Shown one piece after another: positions 42,011 to 52,919 of a stretch of DNA of 64,000 nt. Within the stretch, counting starts at the first letter, position 1; each line of letters begins with the position of its first letter. The stretch spans positions 28,101,052 to 28,165,051 of the forward strand of contig NC_085876.1 of NCBI RefSeq assembly GCF_034702125.1, read 5' to 3'. Source of the DNA: Engraulis encrasicolus (Eukaryota; Chordata; Actinopteri; Clupeiformes; Engraulidae). The translations under genes and the position numbers were made by a program. Under the pieces are notes generated by a model that saw only the letters and a list, made by a program, of their open reading frames with translations, was not told where the DNA came from and did no database searches.

Positions 42011-42573
42011 GGAAGGCAGCTGTCCTTCCAGTGAGCTAACTGGACATCGAGTCATAAAGTGTGGATCGAAACGAAAAATTGCTTTATTTCCTCCCTTGGC
42101 AGTTGCATTTGTGGGCGTAACCTTTGAGGGCACCATCAGATGCTGACTTCGCTGCCTTTGTACCCAAATTGCTGTGCGCCACCTCCCTCTCAACCGGAAA
42201 CCTGAAAAACAAAACATGGCTACTACCCAAGCTACCACCTTATAATGTTCTTTATTCTGACACTTATATACACAGATGTTGAGAATTGAAGCGATAAATC
42301 AACATTGTAGTATCTAAATATGCCGTCGCTAGATCTATTTATAGCCTATTTTACAATACCGCCGTCTGGCGGTCATTCACCGTTCAAATAGCATGCGTAA
42401 GCTAAGCGCTAACGTGATGAATGTAACTCCTGCCATGAAATCACCGTAAGATCAAATGCACAGGGCAGCGCGCTAGTTAGTGCCGTTCGAAACGACCGCC
42501 TCATCAGCTAACTTCACCTGTCTGATCAGAGACCTGTTCGTGTAGGAGGGGAGTCATCGAGTCACTGCCTTCC
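42011..42573 (-). mobile_element. Repeat R4, copy 2 (uninterrupted)
   Basis: Starts GGAAGGCAGCTGTCC and ends GTCACTGCCTTCC, so the outer nine bases are inverted. It matches 5331-6184 in reverse orientation without the MITE present there. No gene is present. Confidence 0.78.
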
Positions 42574-42865
42574 AATCCGAATGCAACCAATATGTGTCTC
42601 ATATTGTGTACTTGTGCACTTCCTTGTTCATGTTTCAGTGTGTGGCGTATTCATTACGCATTGAAACACAGTACCTGCAGTGCACAAGTGCGCCATTTGA
42701 GTGCACCATTTGAGACTGTGTTTGCAAGCTCCTCCCAGGCTTGGCAAACACACTGTTTTATCCCACCAGCCTCGCTGCTGTTGAAATTGTTATCGAAATT
42801 GTCTGGGGTGACACAGCAATTAAACTACCAAAATGTCACCATCTAAAACATGAAAAGTTGATGTA

Positions 42866-43060
42866 GAGCAGGGGTGGCCAACCAGTCGATTGCTCCAGTA
42901 TATCTCTCAACTGAAGTGCCAGTCGACTGTGAGACATGTTTAATATGAAGGGGGAAAGGCTCCCTTTCAAAAGTAGCGAAAGGCTGGTACTGTGTAGCAT
43001 TTTTGTAAGATGATAAGTCCCAGGGGAACACAGAATGATGGGGTAGCATGGGGCCACGAG
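42866..43060 (+). mobile_element. hAT-like end fragment (CAGGGGTGGCCAACC)
   Basis: CAGGGGTGGCCAACCAGTCG is a common hAT-type terminus, followed by GATTGCTCC. No matching right end was found before 43229. Confidence 0.45.
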
Positions 43061-43229
43061 GGTAGTGACGTTTTAAAATGCGTTCAAACATGAAGCACCG
43101 GGTGTTAAAGAACATGTGCGCCACGAGATGCGAATATGTCCAAATCGTTAACCCGTGTGTCCAACGGTACTCGCCCGTCAGTGAAAGTCTATAACTAGAC
43201 ATGCATGCTTCAAGTAGTGCCATTTCCTG

Positions 43230-44336
43230 CTAGCCTGAGTATCAGCCTCCGTAGTGACCGCGCTGGCTCAATACTTTCGCTTGCTGACCACGGAGTCTGA
43301 CCCTGCAGCCACCCCCGGCAGTTGGAATTCAGATATTCGTTCAGTATCTGAATAGCCAATAGGCTCGCTGATAGTCTAAGTCCCTCCCCAAGCCCTCTTA
43401 CATATTCAACTGAAATACAACTTGATGATGGCGATGTGATGTCTGTAACCAGGACATTTGATAGTGCTTGGTGTAAACTGGGACATTGCCGTCCGCCAAG
43501 ACCTTTGACGGGCTTTCGGCACTGACACTGCGCAGCTCTTGGGCAGTCACACTGGGCGTTTCTCTTCTGTTCACTTTAATGGTTTTAGTTGACAGTTAAT
43601 ATCTTCATAACAAGGTTGGAACAAGCGCAGCCCCATTTCAGTGTTACTTTTTTTGCTGTCACACTCGACGCATATACACAGACACAAACTGGGAAGGAGA
43701 GAGGGTGGGGGCTGCTCCGTGGGCTGTGCATTTGGCGCATATTAAACAACGCAACTAGTTTCCCAATAAAATTTGAATCATAATGCCGTGGATCCAATAC
43801 TATAATATCATATAATATTGTCCTTAAGTCTGAGCGATGCATTGATTATTTGTTTAGGGTACGTTTTCTGCCAGCTAAATGCAAGGGGGAAGGGGGCTAT
43901 ATTAGCAAACAAGACGATTGCACAGTTAGCCTGCTAATTTTAAATATGATCACCTGGAGCTAATAGCATTCACATGGCTTAATCCATCCCTGTTATCAGT
44001 CCGCTTGAGGTTTTTGCTTCGGGAAAGTGAAAAAATGAGGTCCTAATTAATCTTCAGATGGTGTCGGACCCTGACGGTGCCATAGGCACACGTTGTATGT
44101 CTCCCTGAAATCGTAGGTTTTTGACGGACCTCGACAAGTTCTACACTCCTTAGTTACCGTTGCTGAGCTCGGATTGGTTGGCGGCCGTTTGTGGGAGGGG
44201 TTTTGCGAAAGGCTAATTCCCTCATTAAGTGAGATAATTTCCAACTGCCGGGGGTGGCTGAAGGGTCAGACTCCGTGGTCAGCAAGCGAAAGTATTGAGC
44301 CAGCGCGGTCACTACGGAGGATGATACTCACGCTAG
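43230..44336. mobile_element. 1.1-kb element with ~100-bp inverted ends and 7-8-bp target duplication
   Basis: The left arm starts CTAGCCTGAGTATCAGCCTC. The right arm reverse-complements to CTAGCGTGAGTATCATCCTC, and both continue for about 100 bp with few differences (GTAGTGACCGCGCTGGCTCA, CCACGGAGTCTGACCCT). TTTCCTG lies outside both ends (43223-43229 and 44337-44343). The interior has no transposase. A hAT-like mobilisation is plausible from the duplication length. Confidence 0.92.
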
Positions 44337-44344
44337 TTTCCTGC

Positions 44345-44814
44345 TCCCATTCTGAGAGAAACTCACTCCTCTGCTGTGCTTCTCTTCTCTGAGTTGAAAA
44401 TGCAAGCCTTCATAAACAGTCACCCTTTTAACAGAAGGCCTGATAGCCTATGTTCCTCCTCTATGCGTCTCTCTCTCTCTCACACACACACACGTAGTAG
44501 AGAACACGTCACACCTATTATAAATGTTGTATTTTTAATGTCGTTCTGTTTCCGAAAGTTCGGGAGAAGCGTAATGAAATTTGACAGGTCTAAATTAACA
44601 CCTGCTCTGTATTCCCTGCTCGTCTGTCATTCGTCCATTTCTTGCGCGCTAGTACAGGCACGCCTACCTACCCACCTGAATCTCATTCCCTTCAATTATC
44701 AACACTGTATTTATTCCCCACTCACCTGCTCCTAGTCAGAAACTCGCTTTCTCGCTCGCATTGCCGTCTGCTGATCGCCGCTCTTGCAAGCCTCTCTCTC
44801 TCTCGCCGAAAAAA
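44345..44814. other. No gene seen
   Basis: Includes short CT/AC tracts at 44468-44493. It may contain the 5' leader of the following retroelement. Confidence 0.4.
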
Positions 44815-45705
44815 TGGAAACGAATGCCGCCGCGGAGTTGGATGTCCAGGCCTCCGGGTCCGGGTCTGCTCTGTGTTTCCCCACCGCAGACGCGAGCTCA
44901 ACGACTACCTTGCCGTGGTGGCGGGGCTCGCCGTATCCTACGCCGGCGCGCACCTCTACACTTACCACCGTCTCTTCTCAGCCAAATGCGTGGCCCGGAT
45001 AGTTTGATGGAACCAATGCCCCTATTGGGGCGCCCTCGGCTTGGAGTTGCACAGCCAACTGTCGTTTCCTACATGTGTGCAATTATTGTGCCGGTGCCCC
45101 GTGTATCAGCCGTCAAATAAAAGATTGCGTCAACATTATTTGATGTCTCCTATTGTGGTGTCTGCTTTAGCTGCTGAACTTGCTAGCCACCCCGGGGAAT
45201 TCATTTCATATTTGCTGTTCGGTTTAACCCACAGGTTCCATCCCGGCATTTCCGCCATGCCCTCTACGTCATTTGGTTGCGACAATCTCCTGTCGGCTGT
45301 CCACGACCCCAACGTCGTCTCCGAGCTTCTGGCTTCAGAGGTCAAGTCAGGGTTCATGATCGGGCCGTTTTCCACGCCTCCGTTTCCATGCCACCGCCTG
45401 AACCCCATAGGTGTAGCCACTCGCAGCTCATCGTGGAGCTATCTGCTCCCCACAACATCCTGCTTCCGAGCATTAATTGCCTCATTCCCATAGAGGATTA
45501 CTCCATGTGCTACCAGACCGTGGATGACGCCGTGCGCCTGGTCAAACTGGCCAGTCGCCACAGCTGGCTATTCAAAGCCGACATAACCGCTGCTTTCAAG
45601 GTCATGCCGATCGACCCCGATTTTTGGCACCTTTTCGGTGTCAGCTGGCGCGGACTGTTCTATTTTGCCGTTCGCTTAACCCACCTAACTTTGCCGTTTG
45701 CCTAA
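44815..45705 (+). pseudogene. Tyrosine-recombinase-type retroelement RT fragment (tentative Ngaro/DIRS-like)
   Basis: Segments in different frames read ELNDYLAVVAGLAVSYAGA, HLYTYHRLFSAK, then ELASHPGEFISYLLFGLTH, SELLASEVKSGFMIGPFST, LIVELSAPHN, INCLIPIEDYSMCYQTVDD, LFKADITAAFKVMPIDPDF and WRGLFYFAVRL. The last pieces are RT motif A (ADITAAF) and its follow-on. The catalytic DD box and all downstream domains are missing because the sequence breaks at 45705. Frameshifts separate the pieces. It differs from the DIRS relic at 11.9-14.6 kb. Confidence 0.65.
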
Positions 45706-47230
45706 GGTTTGCACCCTAGTAGGTCTTTCCTGTGGAGAGCTGTAGTGATGGACTTCTTAGAGACTACAATTACTGATGTGGACAAATCATCTGCCAGTGC
45801 TTTGGAAGTTAATCTGAGGTCTCTAGACACCTCTCTCACCAATTTTCTATCCGGTCTCTCTGAAATCTCTCATTCTACCTCTGCCATGCTTGTACTGCAC
45901 TGTGATATTGTCTTTAAATCTGTGAATGATGCCTCTCACTCCAGTCCTTGAGTGGAAAAAGGCGGTAATTGTTCCCATTAAAAAGTCAGGGAAAGACCCA
46001 AAGCGACCTGCAAGCTACAGGCCCATAGCACTGACTTCTCATGTGGGTAAAACTATTGAGAGAACGATCAATGACCGACTGAGCTACTGGGTGGACTGGA
46101 GGCCAAGGGGTATATAGAAAGCTACCAAAGTGGTTTGAGAAAAGGAAGGGGGACAATGGACCCAGTTTTAACCTTGCAAGATGAGATTAGGAGACCACAG
46201 ACAAATAAGGAGGCAGTGCGGCAGTGTTCCTGGACATAGAGAAAGCATATGACATGCTGTGGAAGGAGGGTCTGCTAATCCAACTGAACAGGTTAGGTGT
46301 AAACGGGCAGATGTTTCAGTGGGTGAAAGTGTTTTTGTCTGGCAGGGCATTAACGGTTCAAATTAATGGTTGCCTGAGTGAGTGTTGGGCCGGCCGCACA
46401 TTGACTACGGAAGCACTGCAGCGCACTTTCACTTCCGACATAATTCGGACCCCCCAACCCAATTTCACACGAACATAGCATTGATAGTCAATGGCCGGCG
46501 CCGACAAAATAGAACTTGTCTCTAATTGCGATCCGACACCCGCAAATGTCCGCGGACATTGGCGCCAGTGTGCAGGGTTCTATTGAAAACAATGGAATCT
46601 AACTTTTGGGGAGCAGTGCTCAGAGCCAGTGTGCGGAAGCCCTTACCATGTAGAAAACTGCACGCCGCAGGGTTGTATCGTCAGCCCGCTACTGTTTTCC
46701 ATAATGATTAATGGCATGTTTAAGGAGGTCCAAAACCTGACGGGAGTTGCACTGTTTGCAGACGATGGGGCATTCTGGAAGAGGGGAAGAAATATTGCAT
46801 ATTTAACAAAGGAAATGCAGTAGGCACTAAACATAGTGCAAGATTGGGCGGTACAGTAGGGTTTCCGCATATCAGAAGGTGATACAAAATGCATCTTATT
46901 CACGCGAAAAGGAAAAGTGCAGAGTTCGAGCTGAGGTTGGCTGGTAATGTAGTAGAAAGGGTTGACTCATTCAAGTACCTGGGGGTATGATTTGACCGAC
47001 AACGGCATGGGGAGTACACGTTAACAAGATGGTTGAGAAATGCGAAAGGGTATTGAATGTGATGAGATGTCTATGTGGGGTGGATTGGGGAGCGTGTAGG
47101 TCAGCACTACAAACCGTCTATACAGGAATGATAAGATCAGTGTTTCATTATGGTGTATGGGGCAGTTGCTGAGACGACTCTGAAGCAACTCGATTTAGTC
47201 CACAATCAGGCCCTCAAAATATGCTGTGGG
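45706..47230 (+). pseudogene. Jockey/I-type LINE RT, interrupted by a MITE
   Basis: From about 45950 it reads LEWKKAVIVPIKKSGKDPK, RPASYRPIALTSHVGKTIE, a stop near 46117, FLDIEKAYDMLWKEGLLIQ (motif A with Asp), LFQWVK-like and LTVQINGCLSE. The MITE at 46388-46652 follows, then YHVENCTPQGCIVSPLLFS (motif B), VALFADDGAFWKRGRN (FADD catalytic box) and FTRKGK. More stops lie downstream to about 47200. The Gly and Ser of the usual NGTPQGS motif are changed to Cys here. It has the same type as the fragment at 31800-32140. Confidence 0.78.
46388..46652 (-). mobile_element. GC-rich MITE inserted in LINE RT (CGAGTTCTATTTT family)
   Basis: The left end GGGCCGGCCGCACATTG and the inverted right end GGGCTTCCGCACACTGG are imperfect inverted repeats. 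AAAATAGAACTTGTC inside is the inverse of the motif in the 3.6, 47.3 and 62.4 kb copies. RT motifs resume directly beyond it. Confidence 0.65.
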
Positions 47231-47307
47231 CAAAGAAAGTATACATAAGAACATTCCCTCGGGGGGGGATGCATTGGCCACAGTGTTGTACGGGGAGGTG
47301 GCCTGAC

Positions 47308-47525
47308 GGTACATGCACACAGGGACTCGAGTTCTATTTTCAAGGAGCAACGCAGAGCAACGCAGACATGTCCAGGCGGGACGGACATGCGCCACGCTTA
47401 CACCGCGCTCCTGTGTGCAAGGCATGATTTGTTTTCATGTATTCTAACAGTTTCGGACTGATAACGGACACGTTCTGTGGACGTACTGTGGATGTCCACG
47501 CCGTTGGTGTGAATACAGCGTGAGG
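47308..47525 (+). mobile_element. GC-rich MITE, CGAGTTCTATTTT family
   Basis: The left GGTACATGCACACAGGGAC and the right end, reverse-complemented CGCTGTATTCACACCAACGG, enclose GACTCGAGTTCTATTTTCAA. It is closely related to 3611-3855. Confidence 0.7.
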
Positions 47526-47756
47526 ACAAGAGTGGATGGAACATTAACTCCTGTGCGCATGGTCAGTGCGACCAGGGGGTCAGGATTTGGCTGGTTAGCT
47601 TTGCCGATTAGCAAGGCACTTCCTCGTTGCCTTTTTTCACAAATTTTCTCATTACCGACATCCACTTCGCTCATGATGATTGGTGGGTGCGCGAGTTTAG
47701 TGTCGGGCATACAGACCTTTACAGGTCTGTGGTTGGGCACCTTATAATACCAGGCC

Positions 47757-47905
47757 AAATTAACTGCAGCTGTCAGTCCGCAGTAATTGCAGGGGATAAT
47801 TAAGGACAGCTGGCTAGCATTCTTGGCGTCGGCGTCCTATAACTGTTCCACACTCCAACCCTGGCCGTAGTGGCATTGCACATTACTTTGATGCCTCAAT
47901 ACTGA
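47757..47905 (-). mobile_element. Repeat R2, partial copy
   Basis: AAATTAACTGCAGCTGTCAG, GGGGATAATTAAGGACAGCT, CTGTTCCACACTCCAACCCT and GTAGTGGCATTGCACATTAC match R2 in inverse orientation. A (CTAT)n tract follows at 47928-47945. Confidence 0.75.
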
Positions 47906-48393
47906 CTGTAGACACTGTAATTAAACCCTTCTATCTATCTATCTCTCCTTGGTGCAGACCAAAGAGGCTTGAGACAAGAGGGCTTACTCACGTCATAACA
48001 GCGTAGTACGAAATGATGGCGAGGGGAGTACGGAAATGTTATTCTTCTTCTACGGTCAGTATTGGAAGCATCAGGGAAGCATGCAATGACACTTCCGCGA
48101 GGGTCGGTTTGTGGAACAGGTCATAGGACAGCGTGAATGTTTGTCAGCTGTCCTTAATTACCCCCAGCAATTACTGCTGACCAACAGCTGCTGTTAATTT
48201 GGCCACAAATTATCCATCATCCTGTCGCCTCCACTGCCCATGCGCAAGGGAGTACGGAGATTGTATCCATCGCACCCACTGACCAATGACCACGCGCAAG
48301 GGAGTTAATTTCCCATCCACTCGTGTCCTGTGGCAACGCCCCCGTACTACACCGTGGCCAATGCATTTCCCCCCTAGAGACTAGGTGCGATTG

Positions 48394-50064
48394 AGTTCAC
48401 GTCAACACATACATGCGCATGTAGACAGCAATGCACCCTGGATGAAAATGCTGCATGACGGTTAGATTTCCTGTCAAACTTCGAAATTTCGTCAATGTTG
48501 CGTTGACGAGGTGACATGTCACATGGTGTCAAACTATCGCGGGATGCATGCGACTGCAGTCAGATCTTGCAACCTCTGCAGTTGCTTATCCCCTTCAACG
48601 CTCGTCTGCGGACTGCCTCCGAGATCACGCGCCCATGAACTGGTTGGTCAACAACTAGAGATGATATAAAACCCGGAGGATCCGGTTGGAGAGCCGGGTA
48701 AAGACCTCATCCGAACAGACCGGATGGCTGTCGTGCATTGACCCGCCAAAGGCGGGTCAGACGGCATTTCATTAATATGTCAACAAAATGGCAGTTACAG
48801 CGCGAGAAATTGTGAAACCGGAATATATCCTCTTTAGTTGACTACAACAGCCATTCTCTAATCTCCCTAGTATGCTGTTCAGTCACGAACACTCACTGAG
48901 TAAAACTGAACCAACTCCCGCCTCGTCATTCATCGAGCCTGTTTGATCCGTCCAGCCTATGTTGAGTGTTTGAGTCGCGGATCCCCGCTCCCTATGCGTG
49001 TGCTTCTGACTCTGTTGAGGTCTACATTTTAATGTTAATAGTGCTCTGCCAACGCTTTAACATCTCAGTCTGTAGGCTACTCTTAGGGAAATTATAGTCT
49101 ACAGACGTGACTCGATCACTCACTGCGTTACAGCGTAGGCTACAGTCTTTAAAGCCACTGCTGCCGTCACTCCCCTCGTCCGAGTCACTCAGCAGCGGCG
49201 CCCTCGGCGACTCGGTGAGACGAATCCTGACTGAGTTGTTGGTAGCAGCGGATCCCCTACGGATCGGATCAATCGCTTAAGTTTCGTTTTTGCCACGAGT
49301 GTGTGAGTCGCAAGGCAACTCGGCAGCGGAAGCGAGTGGTCATCTGCTGCTCGCCTCCTGACTGTCCCTGCTCAACTAGACTTCTGCTCCCAAATGTTTG
49401 ACTTTTAGTCTTAAATACAAACACACACATTATTTATTGCAAAATCAGGAACATGCCGTTTCACTGCTGCCAAAGGCTGTTCGAGTTGTGGTTGCATGTT
49501 TAGTGAGGAGACCCAGGTGGGTCGGATCGCAGCATGAGTTTAGGAACTGTTACATTCATAAAGTGAGTTTTGTTGATCAAACTGTCTTACTCTTTGATTT
49601 ATTGATAAATGGAACAACAAAGGCGAGGCGCATAGCTACTTAACGGCAGAAACGTTTTAAAAAATACATTATTTTTATTTATTTTTATTTATTTTAAATA
49701 AGTGATCCGTGTGATCCGATTGATCCGTCTAATCCGGATACCCTCCTTGGAATGATCCAATCAATCCGGACGCCTCAAAGATTCGAGTTAAGCACCTCTA
49801 CTCACGTGTGTATATGGGTCTTGTCTCACACCTCTACACAAGTTTGCGCAGGTCCCCACTTCAGCTCCTCCTCACTGCCTGTCCCCCCACTCCTCACACG
49901 TAGTGTGTTAGTAGAGCAAACCGGTGCGAGCTCATAGTCTCGTTCATATTTGTGGCCGACTGTAAATGCGCTGTATTTAATAACACCCACATCGTGACAA
50001 CAAGTTCTCGCTCACGTGCCTTTCGCAACATCGACGCTCGCAACAAACTCGTACGCGCCTATTG
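48394..50064 (-). mobile_element. Repeat R1 nested in R2, itself split by R3
   Basis: The inverse of 14948-15480, broken at AACAACT / ACTCACGTG by the insertion 48657-49799. Both flanking parts align closely with the uninterrupted copy. Confidence 0.85.
48657..49799. mobile_element. R3, 1.14-kb insertion with AGAGRTG ends
   Basis: Starts AGAGATGATATAAAACCC and ends GTTAAGCACCTCT, whose inverse is AGAGGTGCTTAAC, so short inverted ends of seven bases. ACT lies on both sides. Sub-terminal copies of GATCCG / ATCCGG are concentrated near both ends (48680-48720 and 49700-49770). No transposase. Superfamily uncertain. Confidence 0.7.
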
Positions 50065-50095
50065 TTCTTCTGTTGAGTTTCTTTGGTGCAGACCA

Positions 50096-50260
50096 AGAAA
50101 AACCCCACTTTTGAAGAAGAGGCACCTTCAAGCAAGACTTCAGTATGCTCGGGACAACCTGGAGAAAGATCAGTCATACTGGAAGCGTGTCTTATGGTCT
50201 GATGAGACTAAACTAGAGCTCTTCGGCCACAGGGACACAATTTCAACGAGTGCTTCTTAG
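50096..50260 (+). pseudogene. Tc1-like transposase fragment
   Basis: Reads RKTPLLKKRHLQARLQYAR, DNLEKDQSYWKRVLWSDET and KLELFGHRD. WSDETK is the first catalytic Asp block of Tc1 transposases. The domains before and after are absent. R2's right target duplication lies at its start. Confidence 0.82.
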
Positions 50261-50264
50261 CATC

Positions 50265-51008
50265 CACCTCTGTCTTTTCATGAGGAACTCTTTTCAAATC
50301 TTTTCTTTAAATAAAAATAAATTCTTGGTTGTAAATATATAGACATTTGAAGTGCATTCAATATAGAGCAAAAACATCTTCACAGTTTTCTTGGTGTTAT
50401 CAGAGAAGGAAAGACCAACACCTTTATCCAGCATGAGGTCAGTGCTGGGGTAGACCTCTGTCAGGAGCTCAGCTTGAGTAGGTAATGTAATACAATTTGT
50501 GATAATTTATCATATCCAGTATAGACATCCCTGCTTACCCAAACATAATTTATGCCTCCTGTTTTTTGGTAGCTGGCCCATATTCCCCTACATGGTCCTG
50601 ACCCTGTTGTCCAATACCCCTACAGTGTTAGCCTGGCCACTTGCTGTGACTGTGACTCGATTGGACCTAACGGTTAAAGAGGGATTTCTGGTGCCTGGCA
50701 GGCCAGGGGGAATTGAAGGGGAATGTAAGATATACATATACCTTTTAAAAACAATTCAAGAAATTCACAGTTGAAGAACAGGTTAGTTATAATAATATGA
50801 TGTTGTTATTACCGGTACTGAATGCTTGCTTGGGAATTATTCAAGGGATGGCGCAGGAACAGGTTAATGAATATACATTTTGATGGGACTTGTGGTGGGT
50901 TTTTTTGGACAGCCATGCGGTAGTATATACTCATACTTCAGCCTACTCATGGTTGCACAGTAATCACATGGCCTTTGATTCAGTTGATGTTATACCTCAC
51001 CGTTTGAA

Positions 51009-51012
<4 letters not shown>
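50265..51012. other. Unclassified spacer
   Basis: The minus strand at 50383-50470 has a short protein-like frame (PTQAELLTEVYPSTDL, then DKGVGLSFSDNTKKTV) preceded by a splice-like AG. I cannot identify it. The rest shows nothing. Confidence 0.35.

Positions 51013-51055
<43 letters not shown>
51013..51055. repeat. (TA)n microsatellite, left half
   Basis: About 21 TA units directly left of the Tc1 element. About nine units continue on its right side (52900-52918). Confidence 0.95.
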
Positions 51056-51058
<3 letters not shown>

Positions 51059-51265
51059 TGCCCTCCATTATTATTGGCACCCCTGGTTGAGATGTGTTTT
51101 TTAGCTTCCAATTATTATTATTTTTCTCTAAATAATATGGGACCTTAATGGAAAAAAAGAGAAAAATCCTACCTTCAATACAAGTGCATTTATTCAGTGG
51201 GGAAAAAATCCCACATAAAGAAATAATTATTTTACATCAAATAATGTGTGTCACAATTATTAGNA

Positions 51266-51512
51266 CATCTGAAGAGTTCAGATGCAAAACCCCTTAAGTG
51301 CCATTTCAGAAAATAATCTTAATTCATTTGTATTTAATACAAAGCTGTCAAAATCGCATATTTTGTTATTTTATTTAGGTAATATAACTATTTATATGTA
51401 TTATCAAGTACATGACTGTAAACCAAACCAACAATGGGGTTCTCTAAAAATATAGAAGTGCAGGTCTTCAGAAATGGAGTTAGAGGGTTTTGCATCTGAA
51501 CTCTTCATCTGT
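51266..51512. repeat. Inverted pair inside the Tc1 3' region
   Basis: ACATCTGAAGAGTTCAGATG plus CAAAACCC (from 51266) faces GGGTTTTGCATCTGAACTCT plus TCATCTG (to 51512). The enclosed ~190 bp could be a small MITE or part of the Tc1. Confidence 0.7.
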
Positions 51513-51514
51513 TG

Positions 51515-52523
51515 TTAATATTTTGTACAACCCCAGTTTGCCAACAAAACAGCACCTAATCTTCTCCTATAATGTTTCACAAGATGGGAAAAGACAGAAA
51601 GAGGGATCTTCATCCATTCCTCTTTGCAGAATCTCTCTAAATCATCCAGAGACCTGCGTCCTCTCCTCTGTACTCTCCTCTTCAGCTCACCCCACAGGTT
51701 CTCAATGGGGTTGAGGTCTGGGGACTGAGATGGCCATGGGAGGAGCTTGATTTTGTGTCTGGTTAACCATTTCTGTGTAGATTTGGCCATATGTTTAGGG
51801 TCATTGTCTTGCTGAAAGACCCAGTGACGACCCATCTTCAGCTTTTTGGCAGAGGGCAACAGATTTTGATTTAAAATGTCCTGGTATTTCAAAGCATTAA
51901 TGATGGCATGCACCCTAACAAGCTTCCCAGGGCCTTTGGAAGCGAAACAGCCCCACAGCATCACTGACCCACCCCCATACTTCACAGTGGGTATGAGGTG
52001 CTTTTCAGCATGCGCATCTTTCGTGGCACGCCAGACCCACTTAGAGTGTTTGTTGTCAAAAAGCTCAATCTTGGTCTCATCTGACCAAAGCACACGGTCC
52101 CAGTTGAAGCCCCAATACCGCTGGGCGAACTCCAGACGTTTGCGTTTATGACTGTGAGTGAGGAAAGGTTTTCTCCGTGCATGCCTCCCAAACAAGTTGG
52201 CGTGTAGACAGTGCCTGATGGTTGATTTGGAGACTTTGTGACCCCAGGATGCTACCATTTGTTGTAATTCTGTAACAGTGAGCTTTGGAGATATTTTGAT
52301 TTCTCTTACCATCCTCCTCACTGTGTGTGGTGGCAAAATAAACTTGGGTCCTCGTCCAGGCTTGTTTACCACTGTTCCAGTTGTTTTGAACTTCTTAATT
52401 ATTCCTCTCACAGTAGATGGGCAGCTGCAGTTGAGTGGCAATCTTCTTGTAGCCTCTGCCTGACCTGTGAAGGTCGACGCACATCTGCCTCACTTGTATG
52501 CTGTGTTCCTTTGTCTTTCCCAT
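51515..52523 (-). pseudogene. Tc1 transposase with one frameshift
   Basis: From ATG at 52523: MGKTKEHSIQVRQMCVDLH, RSGRGYKKIATQL (first HTH). A frame change follows near 52430, after which 308 codons stay open: STVRGIIKKFKTTGTV, KPGRGPKF (GRPR-like hook), second HTH LTVTELQQMVASWGHKVSK. Then comes the catalytic core VLWSDETKIELF (Asp 1), VKYGGGSVMLWGCFA, VFQQDNDPKHMAK (Asp 2), SPDLNPIENLWGELK (Glu). From the D of QQD to the E of PIE are 34 residues, a DD34E signature. The end is ANWGCTKY. About 340 residues in total is the normal family length. The single visible lesion is the frameshift. Confidence 0.93.
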
Positions 52524-52919
52524 GTTTAAGAGTGGATAAGAGAAATGGCCTCGGTGTCACGTCATAGTTATACCCCAGGGAAACAGGAAGTGATGAATTA
52601 CTAATTAAATGTTCCTACATACTCTGGTTAACTTTGTAAACTACTGTAGAAATGACAGAAATGCTTCAATTATATTTATTTCCTGGGAATTGTTAAGGGT
52701 GCCAATAATTGTGGAACAGGTGATTTAATGAAAAATAATTATTTTTTAGTCAGGGATTTTTTTACAATTCATTTGAGTTGAAGGCTACATTTTCCTGAAA
52801 TTTTCAGTGTGACAGTATTCTTCTGCAATAAACACTGAATTTATTTTAAGGCTTTTAACACATCTCAACCAGGGGTGCCAATAATTATGGAGGGCACTGT
52901 ATATATATATATATATACT

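Larger units (their letters stand above)
47962..50085 (+). mobile_element. Repeat R2 with 10-bp target duplication, split by R1
   Basis: GTGCAGACCA occurs on both sides (47952-47961 and 50086-50095). The outer parts (47962-48385 and about 50065-50085) together equal the 437-bp copy at 60854-61290: GGGCTTACTCACGTCATAAC, GATGGCGAGGGGAGTACGGA, AATTACTGCTGACCAACAGC at the left, TTGTTCTTCTGTTGAGTTTC at the right. Between them is R1. Confidence 0.85.
51056..52899 (-). mobile_element. Tc1-like transposon, nearly complete
   Basis: Starts CAGTGCCCTCCATTATTATT and ends with its inverse; the inverted ends span about 50 bp (GGCACCCCTGGTTGAGATGT). TA flanks both ends within a TA microsatellite. It is 1844 bp and carries one transposase gene. 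A single undetermined base (N) lies at 51264. Confidence 0.95.

Noticed and set aside
44642..45007. Independent host gene starting near 44.6 kb
   Set aside because: The recognisable part (ELNDYLAVVAGL, YTYHRLF) belongs to the retroelement that continues downstream. The upstream half is low-complexity.
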